Under the pieces are notes generated by a model, which did no database searches, was not told the DNA's origin, and saw nothing but the letters and a program-made list of their open reading frames with translations. Shown here one piece after another: positions 41,950 through 50,457 of a stretch of DNA of 64,000 bases. The stretch covers positions 2,753,283 through 2,817,282 of the forward strand of contig CP136945.1 in the NCBI GenBank assembly GCA_041530395.1. The letters run 5' to 3'. Made by a program: the position numbers and the translations under genes. Positions within the stretch are counted from its first letter, which is position 1; every line of letters starts with the position of its first letter. This stretch comes from Thermosynechococcaceae cyanobacterium Okahandja (GTDB lineage: Bacteria > Cyanobacteriota > Cyanobacteriia > Thermosynechococcales > Thermosynechococcaceae).

Positions 41950-42795
41950 CTAGTTATTAAAGGAGCGCAGGGTTTGCTGATAGGCAACGGTATCGGTGCC
42001 GCAGAGGGGTTGGGGTGTATTCAAGCACTCATTGGTTAGGCCAGAGCGAATGAGGTTTTCGGCAATGACTTGGCGATCGCCCGGAGCCGGATGAGTGCTC
42101 AAAATCGTGGGTGGGGTGCCCCCCTGCTGCCGTAGCTTTTGCAGAAACGTGACCATGCCGCGTGGATCGTAATGACTGCGGGCTAAGAGGTTAAGGCCGT
42201 AGCGATCGGCTTCGAGTTCCTGTTCACGACTTCGGGGGCGGCGGAAGGCTAGTTCCATGGCCATTTGAATGCCGCGATCGCGATCGAGGCCAGCCGCCGT
42301 CATTAGCCCTTGGGCAACTGCCATTTGCCGCAACTGTCGAATCACATGACGTTGATCGATATGGCCAATTTCGTGGGCAATTACACTCGCTAGCTCAGCT
42401 TCATTTTCCGCCCGCAGCATCAGACCGGTAGTGACATAGACAAACCCGCCCATTGTGGCATAGGCATTCACCTGCCGATCCTGAATGATCTGGAACTGAT
42501 AGGGCAACCCACGGCGATCGCCCACATTGACCAAGCGCTGACCAATACTGTTAACGTAGTCTTGTGCTGCGCGATTGCGCACCAAACGCATTCCTTGCCG
42601 CAGCATTTGCTCATGAATTTGCTGACCGAGTGCCACCTCCTGCCGCGGTGAAATATTCGACAGTTGGATCACCTGAATTCCCTGTAACAGCAGTCGCTGC
42701 CACAAATTTTGCGCCTGTACTACCCCCGGGTGCAAGGCGATCGCTAGCCCACACACCACACTTACGAGCAACAGGAACCAGCGTCTTGGTTTCAC
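41950..42795 (-). CDS. M48-family metalloprotease, exported
   Basis: A 281-residue zinc peptidase. From GTG 42795 it starts VKPRRWFLLLVSVVCGLA, a signal peptide to about residue 28. The peptidase domain has the HExxH motif in ASVIAHEIGHIDQRH near residue 140, the third ligand Glu in EADRYGLNLLARS near 195, and ILSTHPAPGDRQ. This resembles BepA/YfgC and LoiP relatives that care for outer-membrane proteins. Substrate is unknown. The frame opens earlier at 42876, but that gives an implausible Cys-rich N-terminus. It is convergent with shc. Confidence 0.87.
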   Translation of the reverse strand: MKPRRWFLLLVSVVCGLAIALHPGVVQAQNLWQRLLLQGIQVIQLSNISPRQEVALGQQIHEQMLRQGMRLVRNRAAQDYVNSIGQRLVNVGDRRGLPYQFQIIQDRQVNAYATMGGFVYVTTGLMLRAENEAELASVIAHEIGHIDQRHVIRQLRQMAVAQGLMTAAGLDRDRGIQMAMELAFRRPRSREQELEADRYGLNLLARSHYDPRGMVTFLQKLRQQGGTPPTILSTHPAPGDRQVIAENLIRSGLTNECLNTPQPLCGTDTVAYQQTLRSFNN

Positions 42796-42933
42796 GGCAA
42801 ACTCAATCCCTAAATGTTCTTTATTAGTGTCCTTTATTTGGCCACAACAGGAGCTATCGGCAAGAACCACACCCACGCCTAGGGGCTACTTGCCCTCTTC
42901 AGACCCTGCCCCCCAATCCCTTGTTCCCATCCC

Positions 42934-43923
42934 TTAACGTTTTTTAATCTGCGGTACCCTCAGTCCCTTAGTGGCCAACCACTCCGGGTTAAAGAGGCGG
43001 GACTGATAGCGAGATCCCCCATCGCACAGAACCGTGACAATCGTATGGCCGGGGCCTAGCGCCCTAGCCAAGCGTACGGCGGCTCCCACATTAATGCCGA
43101 CCGACCCCCCCATAAACAGGCCATCGTAATGTAGCAGTTGATAGATGACCTCAAGGCACTCTTGGTCGTCAATTTGGATAGCATCATCGATGGGGGCACC
43201 GGCTAAATTGGCGGTAATGCGGCTATTGCCAATCCCTTCGGTAATGGAACTGCCGCTGCTACTGAGGGTACCAGTTTTGGCGTAGCTATAGATGGCACTG
43301 CCCATCGGGTCGGCAATCACTGTGCGAATCGCCGGATTCTTTTCCTTAAGGTAGAGGGCAACTCCCGCGTAGGTGCCGCCGGTACCCGTTGCCGCCACCC
43401 ATGCATCCACCTTACCGCCCGTTTGCTGCCAAATTTCTGCCCCCGTTGTTTCGTAGTGAGCTTGACGGTTGGCGAGGTTATCAAACTGGTTGGCCCAGAT
43501 GGCATTACTCATTTCAGCGGCAATCCGGCCTGAGAGCTTGACGTAGTTGTTGGGATCTTTATAGGGAACGGCGGGAACAGTGCGCACCTCTGCGCCTAGG
43601 GTACGCAGTAGATCAATTTTCTCTTGGGACTGGGTATTGGGAATAATAATTAGGCAGTTGTAGCCCTTGGCATTGCAGATGTGGGCTAAGCCAATCCCTG
43701 TATTACCGGCTGTGCCCTCCACAACCGTGCCTCCGGGTTTAAGCAGCCCCTTTTTTTCGGCATCTTCAATAATGTAAAGGGCAGCACGATCCTTCACGGA
43801 GCCACCTGGGTTAAGAAATTCAGCTTTACCTAAAATGTTGCAGCCGGTGAGGTCGCTGAAGTAGTTGAGACGAATTAACGGCGTTTGACCGACGGTACCG
43901 ACAAAACCCTGTTTAATATCCAT
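42934..43923 (-). CDS. cysK: Cysteine synthase (O-acetylserine sulfhydrylase)
   Basis: A 329-residue PLP enzyme that makes cysteine from O-acetylserine and sulfide. The PLP Lys is in NPGGSVKDRAA near residue 44, the substrate loop is GTAGNTGIGLAH, the phosphate loop is ATGTGGTYAGVALY, and the Ser stacking on the pyridine ring is in MGGSVGINVGAAVRL. Some cyanobacteria have several such enzymes; a cystathionine synthase-like activity is less likely since no extra domain is present. Start ATG 43923 gives MDIKQGFVGTV. It is divergent from the tRNA-Ser gene. Confidence 0.92.
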   Translation of the reverse strand: MDIKQGFVGTVGQTPLIRLNYFSDLTGCNILGKAEFLNPGGSVKDRAALYIIEDAEKKGLLKPGGTVVEGTAGNTGIGLAHICNAKGYNCLIIIPNTQSQEKIDLLRTLGAEVRTVPAVPYKDPNNYVKLSGRIAAEMSNAIWANQFDNLANRQAHYETTGAEIWQQTGGKVDAWVAATGTGGTYAGVALYLKEKNPAIRTVIADPMGSAIYSYAKTGTLSSSGSSITEGIGNSRITANLAGAPIDDAIQIDDQECLEVIYQLLHYDGLFMGGSVGINVGAAVRLARALGPGHTIVTVLCDGGSRYQSRLFNPEWLATKGLRVPQIKKR

Positions 43924-43999
43924 GCGACAGCGTACGGTATTGACTCAATATACCTATGGTAAAGGGGAGTGCGGCTAGAAGCTCCCTGATGGCCTATCT

Positions 44000-44028
44000 T
44001 TGCGCGACGCGATCGCCTTTGCTATGAT
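44000..44028 (+). promoter_or_regulatory. Sigma-70 promoter of tRNA-Ser
   Basis: TTGCGC (44000-44005) and TATGAT (44023-44028) are 17 bases apart, a good -35/-10 pair. The tRNA begins 17 bases after the -10 element. Confidence 0.65.
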
Positions 44029-44044
44029 AAAGTCCCATGCTACT

Positions 44045-44131
44045 GGAGAGGTGGCAGAGTGGTTGAATGCGCTTGACTCGAAATCAAGTTTAGGGTCACA
44101 CCTAACGGGGGTTCGAATCCCCCCCTCTCCG
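44045..44131 (+). tRNA. tRNA-Ser (anticodon CGA)
   Basis: An 87-base class II tRNA. The acceptor stem GGAGAGG (44045-44051) pairs with CCTCTCC (44124-44130), with G as discriminator base. The anticodon arm CTTGA-CTCGAAA-TCAAG reads CGA, decoding UCG. The long variable arm (AGGGTCACACCTAACGGGG region) and T arm GGGGGTTCGAATCCCCC are present. CCA is not encoded. Confidence 0.97.
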
Positions 44132-44271
44132 TCCACAAACCGTCTAAGATACTCTAAAAACAATTTTGTAACCCCACCCGTACAAGGGTTTCCGTCTTTC
44201 TTAGGTTCCAGACAGTCGCAGATTGGCTAGGGTAATCTATAAGTGGGGGCAACGTTAAGGGTAAATCCACC

Positions 44272-44685
44272 ATGAGTGAATCAACGACCCAAACAGAACT
44301 AGGGCAAGTGCTGGATGCGATCAAGTCCATGCAGTCCGATATTCAAGCCATTGACAAGAAGCTAGACCTCCACATTGCGACTACAGCGGAAAAGTTCAAC
44401 ACCCTAGAAGAGCGTCTCTCTGGTGAAATCAAGGCAGTACGGGCGGAAATTCAAGCGGTTCGGACGGAAATTCAAGCGGTTCGGACGGAAGTCAAAGCCT
44501 TGGACGATAAAGTGACCGTTCAAATCAACGCGGTACAGGGCGAAATCAAAGCCTTAGACGATAAAGTGACTGACTTGAGCGATCGCCAAAAGGTGGTGGA
44601 TTCCCGCCTATGGGGCTTCATTGTGGCGCTTGTTGGGGCGATCGTTGCCTACTTGGTGAAGCTATCCTTCTTTGACAAGGTGTGA
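44272..44685 (+). CDS. Coiled-coil protein with a C-terminal membrane anchor
   Basis: A 137-residue protein, unnamed. Residues 10-110 form a long coiled coil with near-repeats such as IQAVRTE, ALDDKVT (three times: near residues 80, 97 and its variant) and IDKKLDLH. The last 25 residues, WGFIVALVGAIVAYLVKLSFF, are one transmembrane helix, so it is probably tail-anchored with the coil in the cytoplasm. Short coil-plus-anchor proteins of this kind occur widely in cyanobacteria and are often annotated as hypothetical. The start codon ATG 44272 is preceded by TAAATCCACC. The recQ gene follows after 12 bases. Function is unknown. Confidence 0.72.
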   Translation: MSESTTQTELGQVLDAIKSMQSDIQAIDKKLDLHIATTAEKFNTLEERLSGEIKAVRAEIQAVRTEIQAVRTEVKALDDKVTVQINAVQGEIKALDDKVTDLSDRQKVVDSRLWGFIVALVGAIVAYLVKLSFFDKV

Positions 44686-44697
44686 TGACTGTTCCCT

Positions 44698-46137
44698 ATG
44701 GCAGAGCAGAGTCTGGCACAGATTCACTGCGCCCTGCAACGCTACTGGGGCTACACCAGCCTGCGATCGCCCCAAGGAGAGGTGATGACGGCACTGCTAC
44801 AGCGGCAAGATGTCCTAGTGGTCTTGCCCACGGGTGCTGGCAAAAGTTTGTGCTTTCAGCTTCCTGCCCTGTTGCAGGAGGGCCTAACCTTGGTGATTTC
44901 GCCCCTGTTGGCATTAATGGAAAACCAAGTGGCGGATTTGCGGCAGCGGGGTCTCAAGGCCGCCGCCTACCACAGCGAGCTATCCGCCTACCAGCGGCGG
45001 CAGGTGTTGCAGCAGGTTGAACAGCAGCACTTACGGTTGCTCTATCTTGCGCCGGAGTCCCTCTTTAGTGATGCCGTGTGGCACGCTTTGTGCGCCCCAA
45101 CGCTACGCCTGAATGGTGTCATCGTTGATGAAGCCCATTGTCTCGTTCAGTGGGGCGATCGCTTTCGTCCCAGTTATCGCCGTCTTGGCACCCTCCGCCC
45201 GGCGCTTACTCGTCTTAAACCCGAGCACCCCCGCATTAGCCTTGCCGCCTTTACCGCCACCGCCGATCCGAATACGCAGCGCACGCTGATTCAGGTGCTG
45301 GGTCTAGAACAGCCCGTGCAGATTCGGCACAGCCCCTACCGCCCCAATTTATACCTAGGGGTTCGTAGCGTCTGGAGTCGAGGATACCGTCGCCATTGCC
45401 TATATCAGTTTCTGCAACAGCAGGGGGGCACCTCAGGACTCATCTATGCCCGTACCCGCCGCGACACCGAAACCCTTGCGGCAGTGCTACAGCAGCGCGG
45501 CTATACGACCACGGCTTACCATGGGGGCGTGCCTGCCCCCGAACGTCGCCGCATTGAAACCGCTTGGCTAGGGGGCACGTTGCCCTTTGTGATTTGTACC
45601 AGTGCCTTTGGCATGGGAGTCAACAAGCCCGACGTGCGCTGGATTTGTCACTATCAGCCCCCCCTGTACCTCAGTGAATACCTACAGGAGGTGGGGCGTG
45701 CCGGTCGGGATGGCCAACTGGCAACCGCCCTAACCCTAGTGAGCGATCGCTGGGGATTCGATCGCGAGGATCAACAGCGGTGGCAGTTTTTTCAGCGCCA
45801 GAGCCAGCAGGTGCAGCAGCAGGCCATGGCCGAAGCGAGGCAACTTCCCCCCTACGGGAACCTCAAGACGCTGGCATCCCGCTTTAGTCATTTAGGCCTG
45901 ACCCTTGCCCTGCTCCATCAACAGGGAAGGCTTCAGTGGCAAGACCCGTTTCACTTCCAACTTCAGCCCCTTGCCCCTCCAAAACCACCCCTGACCCGTG
46001 ACGATCCCCAACCTCGCCTGATGCAGGCATTCCTGCGCTACAGGGGCTGTCGGTGGCAGTTTCTGCTGCGTGCCTTTGGGGTGGCTGCCGATGCCTCAGA
46101 CGTTCCCTGTGGCCACTGCGATCGCTGCTGTGGCTAA
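44698..46137 (+). CDS. recQ: RecQ-family ATP-dependent DNA helicase, short form
   Basis: A 479-residue SF2 helicase that unwinds DNA 3' to 5' during repair and recombination. Motif 0 and I: YWGYTSLRSPQGEVM and LPTGAGKSLCFQLPAL; motif II: VIVDEAHCLVQWGDRFRPSYR; motif III: LAAFTATADPNTQRT; motif VI: LQEVGRAGRDGQ. The C-terminus is short: it ends with a Cys-rich segment CGHCDRCCG and has no winged-helix RQC or HRDC domain as in the 610-residue E. coli enzyme. Reduced RecQ proteins of this length are known in bacteria. Start ATG 44698 is used. Confidence 0.87.
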   Translation: MAEQSLAQIHCALQRYWGYTSLRSPQGEVMTALLQRQDVLVVLPTGAGKSLCFQLPALLQEGLTLVISPLLALMENQVADLRQRGLKAAAYHSELSAYQRRQVLQQVEQQHLRLLYLAPESLFSDAVWHALCAPTLRLNGVIVDEAHCLVQWGDRFRPSYRRLGTLRPALTRLKPEHPRISLAAFTATADPNTQRTLIQVLGLEQPVQIRHSPYRPNLYLGVRSVWSRGYRRHCLYQFLQQQGGTSGLIYARTRRDTETLAAVLQQRGYTTTAYHGGVPAPERRRIETAWLGGTLPFVICTSAFGMGVNKPDVRWICHYQPPLYLSEYLQEVGRAGRDGQLATALTLVSDRWGFDREDQQRWQFFQRQSQQVQQQAMAEARQLPPYGNLKTLASRFSHLGLTLALLHQQGRLQWQDPFHFQLQPLAPPKPPLTRDDPQPRLMQAFLRYRGCRWQFLLRAFGVAADASDVPCGHCDRCCG

Positions 46138-46156
46138 CTCCAGCGCTGGCATGATC

Positions 46157-46531
46157 TCAGTCTAAGCGCAGTAGCTTGCGGTAAAACGACTTAGAAAAAT
46201 CAGCAATACGATGCTTTTTGTAATTAATAATCACGTCAATCAGGTGATCAACCAACTCAAAGGTGGTAATTGAGATTTCGTACTGCAAGTCTGGGGAGTT
46301 GTCGAAGGTAACGGTGCAGCGGGAGAGGTCGGCTGGCAGGTTTGCAATATTCCATGTGGCCACAAAATCAACATTCTCGCCCCCTTCAATTCCCCGCTGC
46401 CCTTCCAACTTGCCTTGGCGGTAAAGGGCAATCCCAAGGGGAAGAAGTGCCCGCTTCTCGTTGCGCATGTAAGGAGCAAAAATATTTACATCCCGAGGTT
46501 GAGCAGGCTGAAGCTGATCCAAAGCGGTCAT
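46157..46531 (-). CDS. Conserved-looking protein of unknown function
   Basis: A 124-residue protein I do not recognise. It has no signal peptide or membrane helix. The middle holds VDFVATWNIANLPADLSRCT and a beta-rich run YEISITTFELVDHLIDVI, and the tail is positively charged (YKKHRIADFSKSFYRKLLR). It might be a small domain binding nucleic acid or a chlororespiratory protein, but there is no motif to show this. It is convergent with recQ, 19 bases apart, and divergent from the DUF760 gene. GAGGAATC-type spacing before its start (about 46540) is consistent with translation. Confidence 0.6.
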   Translation of the reverse strand: MTALDQLQPAQPRDVNIFAPYMRNEKRALLPLGIALYRQGKLEGQRGIEGGENVDFVATWNIANLPADLSRCTVTFDNSPDLQYEISITTFELVDHLIDVIINYKKHRIADFSKSFYRKLLRLD

Positions 46532-46660
46532 GGAGGAATCCTCATCCGGTCTGACGCAGTGCTGAAGTCTATTCTACAGGAGTTACAAGCTCAGACAGTG
46601 GCTGGTGCCGCAGTAGCACATTCGCTTTTGGTAACATATAGTTAACATCATGAGCGAGCA

Positions 46661-46993
46661 ATGCCTATGGTTTTTGATCCCGGAAATGCTAACTTTCACG
46701 GTTCCTCTATGGATGATGGGCAGACCAATCTGCTCTTGAAGTACCTCCAGCGTCAATCCCCAGAAGTCTTAACGCGCATTGCCCGTTCTGTGAGTCCTGA
46801 AATTCGCCAGATTATTAGCCAGAATGTTCAAGGTTTGGTGGGGGGGCTACCGTCAGACGATTTCAATGTCCAAATTGCTACCGATCGGGATAATTTAGCA
46901 GGGCTGTTGGCATCGGCAATGATGACGGGCTATTTTCTGCGCCAGATGGAGCAGCGTATGGAGCTGGAAATGAGCCTAGACGATGTGGTTTAA
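46661..46993 (+). CDS. DUF760 family protein
   Basis: A 110-residue soluble protein with the pattern of cyanobacterial and plant DUF760: YLQRQSPEVLTRIARSVSPE, IISQNVQGLVGGLP and NLAGLLASAMMTGYFLRQME. It is mostly helical and cytoplasmic. Function is unknown; plant members lie in the chloroplast. ATG 46661 is the annotated start; ATG 46667 is two codons later. It is followed closely (14 bases) by a small membrane protein gene, so the two probably form one transcript. Confidence 0.82.
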   Translation: MPMVFDPGNANFHGSSMDDGQTNLLLKYLQRQSPEVLTRIARSVSPEIRQIISQNVQGLVGGLPSDDFNVQIATDRDNLAGLLASAMMTGYFLRQMEQRMELEMSLDDVV

Positions 46994-47007
46994 CCAGAGA
47001 GTTGCCG

Positions 47008-47436
47008 GTGTCGGATCCATGGCAACAATTCAAGGCGCTGCCTTGGCGATCGCTGCTGCCGACGGGAGTGTTGGTTGCGCTCATCGCCGTCCTGTTTGAT
47101 ACCGGGCTGTACTATATTGGCAGTGCCTCGGTGCCGGTGCGGGAAGTGTTGATCATTTTGTTACAGCCACCCCTAAGCCTGCTGGTACAGTTGGGCATGA
47201 GCATTGCCTTGGGGATGCTGGCGGTGCTGTGCCTTGAGGTGTGGTTTAATCCGGCTCCTATCTATGGCGGCACACTGTGGGGCTTGTTTTTATGCCTACT
47301 ATTGGCGAGTGTTGGGTTTAGTTTCTTTAGCCCCCTGCTTGGCTTACGAGCAGTTCTGTTCCCCCTGAATGAGGTGTTCTTAATTGGAACGGCGGTGGGG
47401 ATTTTTTGGCAGGGACGGCGCTACTGGCGGTACTAA
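47008..47436 (+). CDS. Small integral membrane protein, unknown
   Basis: A 142-residue protein with four hydrophobic helices (about residues 18-38, 45-70, 88-108 and 115-135). Each is strongly hydrophobic, for example LLPTGVLVALIAVLF and GLFLCLLLASVGFSFF. No catalytic motif is visible. The frame opens with TTG 47002, but GTG 47008 is the better start. Its 3' end overlaps the convergent TM2 gene by four bases. It shares orientation with the DUF760 gene upstream and may be cotranscribed with it. Confidence 0.7.
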   Translation: MSDPWQQFKALPWRSLLPTGVLVALIAVLFDTGLYYIGSASVPVREVLIILLQPPLSLLVQLGMSIALGMLAVLCLEVWFNPAPIYGGTLWGLFLCLLLASVGFSFFSPLLGLRAVLFPLNEVFLIGTAVGIFWQGRRYWRY

Positions 47437-47735
47437 CTTTCCTGCAGGTCTGAGGGGGTAGGCTCCAGCTTGGGGACAACCGCCGTAATCTGGGGGTTAA
47501 AGGTGGCATCAAAGGCATCCGCCCCCTGAAACAGATACCAAACCGCTTCGATCACACAGGCTATACGGGCGATCGCCCCGAGGGAACCGTGCTCCACCGT
47601 CACAGGGGAAAAGAGCACCCCCAACAGCAGGTAAAATAGCCCCCACAGGGGTTGCCGTAGATAGAACTTGTGCAGCCCCGGAACCAGAATACCCCCTAAG
47701 GCCAAACCAATGGCGATCGCGCGATTGCGGTAGCC
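47433..47735 (-). CDS. TM2 domain protein
   Basis: A 100-residue protein with two hydrophobic helices separated by a short loop: YRNRAIAIGLALGGILVPGLHKFYL then GLFYLLLGVLFSPVTVE (each quoted only in part). The GxHxFYLG-type turn between them (LHKFYLRQPLWG) is the TM2 signature. TM2 proteins are small membrane proteins of unknown role, sometimes linked to other domains. AGGAAG precedes ATG 47735 at a good distance, so the TTG 30 bases earlier is not needed. Confidence 0.8.
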   Translation of the reverse strand, partial: GYRNRAIAIGLALGGILVPGLHKFYLRQPLWGLFYLLLGVLFSPVTVEHGSLGAIARIACVIEAVWYLFQGADAFDATFNPQITAVVPKLEPTPSDLQES

Positions 47736-47814
47736 CATTCTCACTTCCTTTGACAACCCTATCAATGAGATATTCTGCTAATCACCATCAAAATGCAATC
47801 TTCAGGAGTTTGGC

Positions 47815-49107
47815 GTGAAATCGCCCCTATCCGTAGCTGTTTTTATTTGTTTGGAATGGCAGCCCAACGCGGGTGGACACGTCAAATGCTGGGAGCGCTT
47901 TGCCGAGGCGGCCAGCCACTACCCGAATCGGGTGGATCTGACCATTTATTTTTTAGGTGCGACCGAGCAAACCATTGAGCGCGCGGCGAATGTGCGTTAC
48001 CGCCTCCTGCCGCCCCAATTCAGCACCCAACGGCTCGAGATTTTGCGCCAAGGGGCCGGGCTCACGGATGTGGCTCCCTTTCACTGGGGGTTAAGGCGGT
48101 ATCTGGGGCAGCATGATGTTTTTCACCTCACGGATACCTTTAGCTTTGCCCACACCGTACGTCGCTTTTGCCAACGGCAGCAGCGTCCCCTCCTCAGTTC
48201 CATCCATACCGATTTACCCTTACTGACCCGCACCTATTCGCGGGAAATTATTCTGCGGATGAGTGGCCGCAGTTGGGGCACTCCGTTTTGGCGGTGGCTG
48301 TGGCTTGAGCAACTCCAGATTGACCAGTGGTTTAGTCGGCAAGCTCAGCAGAAACTCGCCGGTTTTATGCGGGCGAGCGATCGCCTCCTAGTCTCGCGGC
48401 AGCAGGACTACGACTGGCTTACCCGTTTTTTACCGCGGGAGCGGGTGGGCTGGTTTCGCCGTGGCATTGATCGCGATCGCTTTCATCCCCGCTGGCGGCA
48501 ACCCCAGTGGCTGCGGGAAGAGTACCACCTTCCCGATCACCCCATTCTCTTGTTTGTCGGGCGAGTGGATGCCAGCAAAAACGTTCTGCTGCTGGCAAAG
48601 GCGGCGCTGGAACTCACAAAACAGGGCTATGACTACCACCTTTTAGTGGTGGGGGAAGGGGCACAGGCGCAAGAGATCAAGGGGTGTTTGGGGGAGCGAG
48701 TCACCCTAGCTGGGAAAGTGCCCCAAGAGAAATTAGGAGCCATTTACGCCAGTAGCGATGTGTTTGTGTTTCCTTCCGAGTCAGAAACAGGTCCCAATGT
48801 GGTGGTTGAGGCGCGGGCCGCGGGGTTACCGGTGGTGATTTCTGGTTTTGATGGCGGGTGCAAGTACGTGGTGGCATCAGGGGTGGATGGCGTAGTGGTC
48901 AACAGTCGTGAGCCGCAGGATTGGGCCGCCGCGATCGCCCCCCTACTGGCAGATGCCGACTACCGCGAGGCCATGGGGGCACAGGCACACGAGATTACCC
49001 AGCGCACCTGCCCCTCGTGGCAAGAGGCCTTTGCAGCGGATATTCTGCCGCAGTGGGAAGCCTTAGCCGCCAGAGGACGGGTTCATCCAGAAGCGGCTGT
49101 CTTCTAG
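47815..49107 (+). CDS. Glycosyltransferase family 4 protein
   Basis: A 430-residue GT-B glycosyltransferase. The C-terminal half has LLFVGRVDASKNVLLLAKA and the donor-binding region SSDVFVFPSESETGPNVVVEA, the E-x7-E motif of GT4 enzymes (Glu in SESETGP and VVEAR). The N-terminal half has QPNAGGHVKCWERFAE, which resembles the acceptor glycine-rich loop. It likely builds a lipid-linked or surface glycan using a nucleotide sugar, but the sugar and acceptor cannot be told. Start GTG 47815 follows AGGAG. Its end overlaps the convergent PLP-enzyme gene by 45 bases. Confidence 0.87.
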   Translation: MKSPLSVAVFICLEWQPNAGGHVKCWERFAEAASHYPNRVDLTIYFLGATEQTIERAANVRYRLLPPQFSTQRLEILRQGAGLTDVAPFHWGLRRYLGQHDVFHLTDTFSFAHTVRRFCQRQQRPLLSSIHTDLPLLTRTYSREIILRMSGRSWGTPFWRWLWLEQLQIDQWFSRQAQQKLAGFMRASDRLLVSRQQDYDWLTRFLPRERVGWFRRGIDRDRFHPRWRQPQWLREEYHLPDHPILLFVGRVDASKNVLLLAKAALELTKQGYDYHLLVVGEGAQAQEIKGCLGERVTLAGKVPQEKLGAIYASSDVFVFPSESETGPNVVVEARAAGLPVVISGFDGGCKYVVASGVDGVVVNSREPQDWAAAIAPLLADADYREAMGAQAHEITQRTCPSWQEAFAADILPQWEALAARGRVHPEAAVF

Positions 49108-50310
49108 GAGCGCCTCCAGAATCAGCGCCATGTGCGTCCAGTGGGTGCCCCCTTGGCAAAAGACGATGTAGGGCGGCCGCAACGGGCCATCGGCAGAGAG
49201 TTCGGCAGTGCTGCCATCAATAAACGTGCCGCCGGCCATCACCAAATCATCCGCATAACCGGGCATGGGAGCCGGTACCGGATCCAGATAGGAGCCGATG
49301 GGGGAGTAGCGTTGCAGCGTGCGGCAAAAGGCAATGAGTTTCTCCGGGCTGCCCAGTTGAATAGCTTGGATGACATCGCGGCGAGGGGCAAGGGCGGGCG
49401 GACTCACCGCATAGCCCAATTGGTCAAAGACATACCCGAGCAGATGGCTACTCTTGAGGGCTTCCCCCACCATCTGTGGTGCCAAAAATAGCCCTTGAAA
49501 CAGGAGGCGGTTTTGATCAAACGTTGCCCCCCCCTCATGGCCAATGCCGGGAGCGGTGAGGCGATAACTGGCCTGCTCAATCAGATCGGCGCGACCGGCT
49601 AGGTAGCCGCCTGCGGTGGCGATCGTCCCCCCAGGATTTTTAATGAGTGAACCGGCCATTAAATCTGCCCCTAGGTGGGTGGGTTCTTTGGGTTCCACAA
49701 ATTCGCCGTAGCAGTTGTCCACAAAGCAAATCACCGCCGGATTTTGGGCTTTGATGAGTTGAATCATTTTGGCAATTTGCTCAAGGCTGAGGCTGGGTCG
49801 CCACGTATAGCCACAGGAGCGTTGAATCAGCACCAGCCGGGTTCGGGGTTCAACACAGGTGGCGATCGCTGGCCAGTTGGGTTCACCATCCTCCTTGAGG
49901 GGAATGTCACGGTAGTGGATCCCGAACTCCCTTAGGGAACCTTGCCCCTCTCCCCGCAGGCCAATGACCTCCTCAAGGGTATCGTAGGGCGCACCCGCCA
50001 GTGCCACCAGTTCATCCCCGGGGCGCAGCACCCCAAAGAGGGCGGTGGCGATCGCGTGGGTACCGGAGACAAACTGCACCCGTACCAGAGCCGCTTCTGC
50101 CCCCATCACTTCGGCAAACACCCGATCTAGGCTGTCCCGACCGAGATCCCCATGGCCATAGCCGGTCATACTACTAAAGTGGTGAACACCGATGCGTTGA
50201 TGGCGAAAGGCGCGTAAAACCCGATCTAAATTTTGCTTGACGCGGCTATCAATCTCGGAAAAGATGGGAGAAAGGGTTTGCACCGCTGCCGCAAGGATGT
50301 GAGTTGTCAC
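49063..50310 (-). CDS. Methionine gamma-lyase family PLP enzyme (YnbB/aluminium-resistance type)
   Basis: A 415-residue fold type I PLP enzyme. Active-site segments are VSGTHAIATALFGVL, RSCGYTWRPSLSLEQIA, ICFVDNCYGEF and the Lys-containing AGSLIKNPGGTIATAGGY. These match the family annotated as methionine gamma-lyase-like or aluminium resistance protein, which is found in Gram-positive bacteria and cyanobacteria. The exact reaction is not established. It starts with GTG 50310; desC is divergent. The final residues overlap the glycosyltransferase gene. Confidence 0.84.
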   Translation of the reverse strand: MTTHILAAAVQTLSPIFSEIDSRVKQNLDRVLRAFRHQRIGVHHFSSMTGYGHGDLGRDSLDRVFAEVMGAEAALVRVQFVSGTHAIATALFGVLRPGDELVALAGAPYDTLEEVIGLRGEGQGSLREFGIHYRDIPLKEDGEPNWPAIATCVEPRTRLVLIQRSCGYTWRPSLSLEQIAKMIQLIKAQNPAVICFVDNCYGEFVEPKEPTHLGADLMAGSLIKNPGGTIATAGGYLAGRADLIEQASYRLTAPGIGHEGGATFDQNRLLFQGLFLAPQMVGEALKSSHLLGYVFDQLGYAVSPPALAPRRDVIQAIQLGSPEKLIAFCRTLQRYSPIGSYLDPVPAPMPGYADDLVMAGGTFIDGSTAELSADGPLRPPYIVFCQGGTHWTHMALILEALLEDSRFWMNPSSGG

Positions 50311-50457
50311 CGTGGGGACACGACCCTCCTGAACGTACCGTCTTGCGATCGCCCACTGGCGATCGAGGATTTAACAAACCCAATCGTTATTATCCCTGAA
50401 AGTGCTTCTCGGCTGGGAGGCGCTTCCCCCAGGGCTTGTTATCACTGAGAGATTTGT

